DNA from: Chloroflexota bacterium
Lineage (GTDB): Bacteria; Chloroflexota; Dehalococcoidia; SM23-28-2; RBG-16-64-32
DNA: 8,825 nucleotides
Reading direction: 5' to 3'
NCBI GenBank assembly: GCA_022564695.1
Contig: JADFKX010000080.1
Location: forward strand, 1 to 8,825
Notes under the pieces: model-generated
Seen by the model: only the letters and a program-made list of their open reading frames with translations
What the model was told of the DNA's origin: nothing
Database searches by the model: none
Shown: one piece after another, positions 4,329-8,825 of the stretch
Layout of the letters: each line of letters starts with the position of its first letter
Position numbering within the stretch: the stretch's first letter is position 1
Position numbers and translations under genes: made by a program

Positions 4329-6569
4329 TTAGGGCCGCGCCGAGATTATCAGGTCCTTGCGGTCGCCCCACTTGTGGAGGAAGCGATAGAAGTTACGCTT
4401 GCTCAGCCGCTCTCGCTCCTCGGGCGGCGTTTCCTCCCAGTCCACGTGTCGGTGACGCTTGAGCGGTAGCTCCGTATCCACCACCGCGCGATAACCCCGG
4501 CTGCGCACCGCGAAGCTGAAGTCCAGGTCCATGTGCCGGTAGAAGCGATACTTCTCGTCCAGCAGGCCGATCTCACGCAGGATCTCACGTCGGAAAGCCA
4601 TCATGTACCCCTCCACCGCGTCAACATCGCCTGTGCCCGTCGCCTCATCGAAGCTGCGGATATCATGCGTCATCACGCCCCAGCGCCCCACCACCCCGAT
4701 GGTCGCATCGTCCAGCAACGGGCGCAGCCTGGAGAAGACGTCTCCCGTCGCCTCCACGCTCGTGTCGATCAGCAGCACGTAGCGGCCTCTTGCCTGACGC
4801 AGGCAGACGTTGCGACCGGCGGCGCTACCTAAGAAGTGATCTGCGTGGAACACCCGTACCTTAGGGTCATCCTCCGCCACATGATCCAGATGATGGCCAC
4901 AGTCATCATTGAACCCGTTGTCAACTACGATGATCTCGGCCCGCTGGCTGCCGAGCCAGCGCTGGACGCTGCTCACGCACCTCTCCATCTCCTTGCAGCC
5001 CTGGTGCGCCACAACGCCTATCGTGAAGTCCAGGTCCGGTGTCCCGTCCAGCAGCGACTCCACGTCTCCGCTGGTGGAGATCGCCTCCTGTCTTCGGGCC
5101 CACTCCGGCACCGGGACGACGACGGTTCCGCTGCGAGTGTCTCGCACCTCCATGTCCTGACTAATCACCTTCTCCCGGATCTCATCGGCTGGGGGATAGT
5201 CGCTTGCTTGTCTGAGGTGCGCCCTCTCCCTCACCATCCTCTGGATATCCTGCGGTAGCTTCGGCTGCCGCGCCGGCTGCACAAGGTCGAGTCCCAGGAG
5301 ACGGTCGAAGTCCATCAGCAGTTCGCGTTTGATCGGCGTGGGCAGGCGGGACCGGCCGACCTGCCAGACGATCGCTAGAGCGCGGGGCAGATTAAGGTCG
5401 TCTGCAGCGGCGGCCCAGAATCGCCTCCGCTGGCGTTCGCCTTCGGCGCGGGCGGTCTTCGTTACCCTGCCGCCGGGCTCACTCAGCTTTAGCCTGAGAC
5501 GGCAGAGCGCCAGCTGGGCCGCTCGCAGGCTGGCGAACGTGAAGTTCATGCGGGCACGGTAGTGCACAGTAGCGCAGAGGTAACGGAAGGCCAGCAGCTC
5601 AAACCCGCGTGCTTCCAGGTTTGACAGCGTGTAAGTGTTGCCGCTGGACTTGGCCATCTTCACCCCGTCCACCAGCAGGTGTTGGCCGTGAAGCCAGTAG
5701 TTTACGTGTCGGTGCCCGAACGCCGCTTCACTCTGGGCGATCTCATCCTCATGATGAGGGAAGATGTTGTCGACGCCGCCGGTGTGGATGTCGATACGCG
5801 GCCCCAGGTGCTTGGCCGCCATCGCCGAGCACTCGATATGCCAGCCGGGGAAGCCGTCACCCCAGGGGCTGGGCCAGACCAGCGCCCGGCCCGGCTCAGC
5901 CGCCTTCCAGAGGGCGAAGTCCCGCTGGTCCCGCTTAAGCGGGTCAGCCTGAACGCGGCCCCCCTCCTCCAGGCCGCTGATGACCTGGCCGGATAGCTTG
6001 CCGTACTCGGGGAAGCTGTCGACGGCGAAGTAGACGTTGCCGCCTGACTCGTAGGCGAACTCCTTCTCCACCAGCGTCCGCGTCATCTCTACCATCTCCT
6101 CGACCGTCTCGCTGGCGCGGGGGAAGACGTGCGCGGGCAGGATATTGAGCTTCTTCTCGTCCTCCAGGAAGGCGGTGGTGTAGAAGCGGGCGATCTCCGA
6201 GGGCGTCTTCCCTTCTGCCAGGGCGGCGGCGATCACCTTATCCTCGCCGCGCTCCAGCATCTCCTGTCGCATGTGTCCCACGTCGGTGATGTTCTTAACG
6301 TGGCGCACGCGATAGCCGCTGGTCTCCAGAAGGCGTCGCAGCCAATCGGCGATCAGGTAGGTGCGGAGGTTGCCGATGTGGGCATGGCGGTACACCGTGG
6401 GTCCGCAGGTGTATATTTTTACCGGCCCTGGCTCCAACGGCGCGAACGGTTCCTTGCTGCCCGTGAGAGTATTGTGCAGGCTGAGGACAGCCTGCTTTCG
6501 GCTGCCGGCGTCCGCGCGCGGCCTTCGCCTGGAGGGCGCCCGGCCCCCCTTAGCTGATCTCTCAGCCAT
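4329..6569 (-). CDS. cysS: Cysteinyl-tRNA synthetase fused to a family-2 glycosyltransferase domain
   Basis: One uninterrupted frame joins two proteins. Residues ~25-488 are a complete class I CysRS, which charges tRNA-Cys with cysteine: HIGN (64-67, the HIGH motif), KMAKS (304-308, KMSKS) and the zinc ligands Cys55, Cys247, His272 and Glu276 are all present, and the usual C-terminal anticodon region ends at about RDTRSGTVVVP. After a short linker, residues ~512-715 form a GT-A fold glycosyltransferase domain: FTIGVVAHQG, IIVVDNG, GRNVCLRQARGRYVLLIDTS and an acceptor-site region DEKYRFYRHMDLDFSF. The catalytic DxD-like site reads DTS. Numbering starts at ATG 6569, whose ATGGCTGA overlaps the stop of the upstream glutaredoxin gene and suggests coupling; ATG 6596 or GTG 6599 would add 9-10 residues. 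CysRS is normally ~460-500 residues, so the ~250-residue extension is unusual. The sugar substrate is unknown. Confidence 0.9.
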   Translation of the reverse strand: MAERSAKGGRAPSRRRPRADAGSRKQAVLSLHNTLTGSKEPFAPLEPGPVKIYTCGPTVYRHAHIGNLRTYLIADWLRRLLETSGYRVRHVKNITDVGHMRQEMLERGEDKVIAAALAEGKTPSEIARFYTTAFLEDEKKLNILPAHVFPRASETVEEMVEMTRTLVEKEFAYESGGNVYFAVDSFPEYGKLSGQVISGLEEGGRVQADPLKRDQRDFALWKAAEPGRALVWPSPWGDGFPGWHIECSAMAAKHLGPRIDIHTGGVDNIFPHHEDEIAQSEAAFGHRHVNYWLHGQHLLVDGVKMAKSSGNTYTLSNLEARGFELLAFRYLCATVHYRARMNFTFASLRAAQLALCRLRLKLSEPGGRVTKTARAEGERQRRRFWAAAADDLNLPRALAIVWQVGRSRLPTPIKRELLMDFDRLLGLDLVQPARQPKLPQDIQRMVRERAHLRQASDYPPADEIREKVISQDMEVRDTRSGTVVVPVPEWARRQEAISTSGDVESLLDGTPDLDFTIGVVAHQGCKEMERCVSSVQRWLGSQRAEIIVVDNGFNDDCGHHLDHVAEDDPKVRVFHADHFLGSAAGRNVCLRQARGRYVLLIDTSVEATGDVFSRLRPLLDDATIGVVGRWGVMTHDIRSFDEATGTGDVDAVEGYMMAFRREILREIGLLDEKYRFYRHMDLDFSFAVRSRGYRAVVDTELPLKRHRHVDWEETPPEERERLSKRNFYRFLHKWGDRKDLIISARP

Positions 6570-6774
6570 GCTCGCCATCCCAGCCGATCTCGACATCACC
6601 TTCGCCCCAGATTATGACCGGGACCGTAAAGGCGTATTTGAGGGCTTCTTCCCACCACTCCTCGTTATCATCCACACGTCTCTCTTCGTACTCGACTCCG
6701 CGTTCTGAGAGCGCCGCACGGGCCTTATCGCACGTGGGACAGTTGCGCAAGGTGTACATGATAACGTTGCTCAT
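6562..6774 (-). CDS. Glutaredoxin-like protein (NrdH/glutaredoxin type)
   Basis: A 70-residue thioredoxin-fold protein with the redox motif CPTC (residues 12-15, in YTLRNCPTCDKAR), the sequence GVEYEERRVDD that forms the second strand of glutaredoxins, and the cis-proline TVPVII. It should act as a dithiol reductant in the cytoplasm; partners cannot be read from the sequence. It is a little shorter than most glutaredoxins (about 80 residues). The ATG at 6774 has GGAG about nine bases upstream and its own promoter. Its stop codon overlaps the likely start of the CysRS fusion, so the two form an operon. Its CPTC is ordinary cysteine-coded, unlike the thioredoxin-like protein at 1093-1500. Confidence 0.85.
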   Translation of the reverse strand: MSNVIMYTLRNCPTCDKARAALSERGVEYEERRVDDNEEWWEEALKYAFTVPVIIWGEGDVEIGWDGEHG

Positions 6775-6794
6775 GAGGGAAGACTCCAGAGGCT

Positions 6795-6823
6795 ATTCTA
6801 GCATCGATGCGTGAGTGTCTTAA
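6795..6823 (-). promoter_or_regulatory. Promoter of the glutaredoxin-CysRS operon
   Basis: On the minus strand TTAAGA (6823-6818) and TAGAAT (6800-6795) are separated by 17 bases, with the -10 box about 20 bases before the glutaredoxin ATG. It lies in the 68-base gap after the MATE gene and makes separate transcription of the operon plausible. Confidence 0.5.
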
Positions 6824-6842
6824 AGAGGATCGCCCACCACAA

Positions 6843-8261
6843 TCATACGTCTATCCGCTTCCAGCGGCCCTGGCGGAAGCGCAGAAACATGAGCAGGGCG
6901 CGAGTATTTATGTCCATGACAGCGGCTAACCAGGCGCCGGGCACGCCTAGGCCGACAACTATAGCCAGGAAGTACGCCGGCACGAGACGGACTCCCCATA
7001 CGCCGATGGTCATGATACCGAGCACAGCCCGTGTATCGCCGGCCCCCCGCAGGGCGCCGCCCAGCGACATACTGATGGAGAGCGCAGGCAGCGCGATGCC
7101 GAAGATGAGCAGCAGCTTGCGCCCGATGTCAACTACTTCGTCATCGTCGATGAACAGACGCGTTATCGGTCCGCCGAAGATCATTAGCGTCACGCCTACG
7201 GCGGTCATGAACACGAACGCGATGCGACCGGCGGCTGCGGCCGCCTTCTCCGCCAGGTCAGGCCTCTTCGCTCCCAGTGCCTGCCCGACCAGCGTAGTCG
7301 CGGCAACTCCCAACGCGAACCCCGGCTGAAACGTCAGCCCTTCAATTCGAAGCGCCACCTGGTGGGCAGCGAGGGCAGTTGTTCCCAGGCTTGCGATGAT
7401 GCGGGTGTAGAGCAAGAAGGAAGCCATGAACTGGAGTTGCTCCACGCCCGTCGGCAGACCCACCTTGAGTATGCGCCTCGTCTCCGCCGGATCAATGGAT
7501 GTCACCTTCGATGGGCTCAGGTGCACGACACTGTCTCTCCGGAGGACCGAATAGGCCGCAAGCAGAGCGCCCGCGATGGCGGCGCCGAAATAGCCCAGCC
7601 CGGCCCCCCGTACGCCGTACTCCGGGAATGGTCCGAGCCCGTTGATCAGGGCCCACGAAAGGATGCCGTTGATCAGGTTGACCGCCAGCATGATCAACAT
7701 GGGAGTGCGCGTATCTCCGGCCCCTTGAAGGCAGGCGTTGCTGGCGAACAGTACGCTGTAGAACGGGATACCGAGGGCGGCGGCCTGCATGTAGTCCACC
7801 CCCAGGTCCAGGGCCGCGGGCTCTGCGCCCATGATGCGCAACATAGGCTCCGCCGCCACGAAGTACACGGCCGCCATCGCCAGGCCCCAGATCAGAGCTA
7901 GCATCTGGGCGCTGCGCAGCGTCACTTCGGCGCGCTCGGGATTGCCCGCGCCCACGTTCCGTGCTACCACCGCCGTCGCCCCGATACCGACGGCCATCAT
8001 CCCGGAGATCGGTACCCAGTACAGTATCGACGCTAGTCCCACGCCGGCCAGCGCGTCCGCACCCAGGTGGCCCACGAGGAACGTGTCCACGAGTTGAACC
8101 GTGGTCAGGGCCACTTGCTGTATGACGACGGGCCAGGCGAGGCGGAGGACGGTCCGGGTTAGGTTGGACTGATCGAATGCCGCGGGTACAGGCGTGGCAT
8201 TGCTATCTGCGGCGTCGGCGGGCATACTCCCTCTGCGGTCTAAGTGGGGCGGTATTTTCAT
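6843..8261 (-). CDS. MATE-family multidrug/organic cation exporter
   Basis: A 472-residue inner-membrane transporter with two homologous halves of six helices each. Family signatures visible are the first-helix VDTFLVGHLG with Asp59 (the cation-binding Asp of NorM-like proteins lies in this motif), ARNVGAGNPERAE in the first half and the matching QVALRIEGLTFQPGFALG and LVGQALGAKRPDLAEKAA in the second. MATE proteins expel drugs or metabolites using a Na+ or H+ gradient; substrate and ion cannot be told here. The start at ATG 8261 adds a hydrophilic leader of ~30 residues; a second ATG at 8225 (preceded by AGAGGGAG, very close to the codon) would shorten it by 12. The gene is divergent from the LysM gene, with 94 bases between them, and lies upstream of the glutaredoxin operon on the same strand. 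Confidence 0.93.
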   Translation of the reverse strand: MKIPPHLDRRGSMPADAADSNATPVPAAFDQSNLTRTVLRLAWPVVIQQVALTTVQLVDTFLVGHLGADALAGVGLASILYWVPISGMMAVGIGATAVVARNVGAGNPERAEVTLRSAQMLALIWGLAMAAVYFVAAEPMLRIMGAEPAALDLGVDYMQAAALGIPFYSVLFASNACLQGAGDTRTPMLIMLAVNLINGILSWALINGLGPFPEYGVRGAGLGYFGAAIAGALLAAYSVLRRDSVVHLSPSKVTSIDPAETRRILKVGLPTGVEQLQFMASFLLYTRIIASLGTTALAAHQVALRIEGLTFQPGFALGVAATTLVGQALGAKRPDLAEKAAAAAGRIAFVFMTAVGVTLMIFGGPITRLFIDDDEVVDIGRKLLLIFGIALPALSISMSLGGALRGAGDTRAVLGIMTIGVWGVRLVPAYFLAIVVGLGVPGAWLAAVMDINTRALLMFLRFRQGRWKRIDV

Positions 8262-8317
8262 TATGGCAAACGCCTTCGCTTACCGGAAGGCGAGGCCGCG
8301 CCCGGCCGTATATCGCG

Positions 8318-8326
8318 TGCTATTAT
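8318..8326 (+). promoter_or_regulatory. Extended -10 promoter for the ADC-LysM gene
   Basis: TGCTATTAT is an extended -10 element (TGn plus TATTAT) about 30 bases before the GTG start at 8356. No -35 hexamer is evident, which is common for extended -10 promoters. A strong AGGAGGG follows at 8345-8351. Confidence 0.5.
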
Positions 8327-8355
8327 GTGTGCGGTTCAGCAGGCAGGAGGGTAGA

Positions 8356-8825
8356 GTGCGATTCGTCAAGACCTCGGACGAGGTAAGAAACATCCAGGCT
8401 ATCTACGCCCGGCCCCACTTCATGGCCGCTCGGTCTCTGACCGTTATATTTGAGACGACTCCCGAGGCGGTGCAAGCGCTTCTGCCGCCTCCCCTGGAGC
8501 CGACTCCGGAGCCGCTGCCCGCATACTTCACCTACACGATTCAACCGGGCGATAGCATCGCCTCCATCGCAGCGGCGTTTGGTATAAGCACGAATTACAT
8601 CTTCTGGAACAACCCCGAGGTGAGTGACGGCGCTGACTTCGTGATCTCAGGTCAGGAGCTCCTCATCCCCAGCGTCGACGGCATTATCTACCGCGTCAAG
8701 CTTGGTGATACTCTTTCCGATATCACCACCTTCTACAAGATCAGCATCCAGGACGTCATCAGCTTCGGGCCGAACCGGCTCACTTCCGCCGACAGCGTCA
8801 TTGAGGGAACAACGCTGGTGCTTCC
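8356..8825 (+). CDS. Chimeric protein: acetoacetate decarboxylase-like N-terminus joined to LysM repeats (partial)
   Basis: The gene starts with GTG (AGGAGGG four bases upstream at 8345-8351) and runs off the window; 156 residues are visible. Residues 1-49 (FVKTSDEVRNIQAIYARPHF, LTVIFETTPEAVQALLPPPLEP) match the N-terminus of acetoacetate decarboxylase-like proteins. From residue ~58 the sequence changes to two LysM carbohydrate-binding repeats: YTIQPGDSIASIAAAFGIS...LLIP (~60-105) and YRVKLGDTLSDITTFYKIS (~112 onward). LysM proteins bind peptidoglycan outside the cytoplasm, often with an M23 peptidase downstream, yet there is no signal peptide or membrane anchor here. The join lies in a proline-rich stretch (PPPLEPTPEPLP, about 8485-8523) where both parent families can carry similar codons. 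It is either a genuine fusion or a misassembly; each half is well recognised, the combination is not. Confidence 0.75.
   Translation, partial: MRFVKTSDEVRNIQAIYARPHFMAARSLTVIFETTPEAVQALLPPPLEPTPEPLPAYFTYTIQPGDSIASIAAAFGISTNYIFWNNPEVSDGADFVISGQELLIPSVDGIIYRVKLGDTLSDITTFYKISIQDVISFGPNRLTSADSVIEGTTLVL

Noticed and set aside
4836..6557. Several plus-strand open frames across the CysRS fusion
   Set aside because: They overlap the clearly conserved minus-strand gene, have no RBS or motifs, and break frequently.
7362..7901. Plus-strand open frame of 179 codons inside the MATE gene
   Set aside because: It is antisense to conserved transmembrane helices and shows only low-complexity polar sequence.
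8307..8335. Minus-strand TATACG as a -10 box for the MATE gene
   Set aside because: The matching -35 position (reading ACCGCA) does not resemble the consensus, and the element overlaps the better plus-strand extended -10.

Overview
The window is about 60% GC, densely packed bacterial DNA with strong Shine-Dalgarno sites and sigma-70-like promoters. The gene mix (AcsA-type acyl-CoA synthetase, DRE-TIM acyltransferase, stand-alone FabH, MATE transporter, LysM and acetoacetate-decarboxylase-like sequence) would fit an uncultured Chloroflexota-type organism. That placement rests on general resemblance only. The cytosine-rich left edge looks like draft or metagenome sequence.

Left part, plus strand (1-4283): the 3' end of an acetate/acyl-CoA ligase; a compositionally different four-helix membrane protein of unknown function; a thioredoxin-fold protein whose frame contains one TGA exactly where the first cysteine of the CxxC active site belongs (a probable selenocysteine protein, UGSC, with a hairpin just downstream); a DRE-TIM acyl-CoA carboxylate condensing enzyme that most resembles the Re-citrate synthase-like branch and has its own clear promoter; and a beta-ketoacyl-ACP synthase III with an unusual arginine-rich tail.

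Middle part, minus strand (4329-8261), convergent with fabH: a MATE-family exporter, then a small operon with its own promoter that makes a CPTC glutaredoxin-like protein and, overlapping it by 8 bases, a cysteinyl-tRNA synthetase fused in one uninterrupted frame to a family-2 glycosyltransferase domain.

Right edge (8356-8825), plus strand, divergent from the exporter: a partial gene whose first ~50 residues look like an acetoacetate decarboxylase N-terminus and whose remainder is two LysM repeats. This is either a real gene fusion or an assembly chimera.

The most noteworthy items are the selenocysteine thioredoxin-like gene, which a standard annotation would cut down to an ORF starting at 1204; the CysRS-glycosyltransferase fusion; and the ADC-LysM junction. 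I found no tRNA, rRNA, CRISPR array, insertion sequence or phage gene. The window does not show a multi-gene defence or other new system; its novelty lies in individual proteins.
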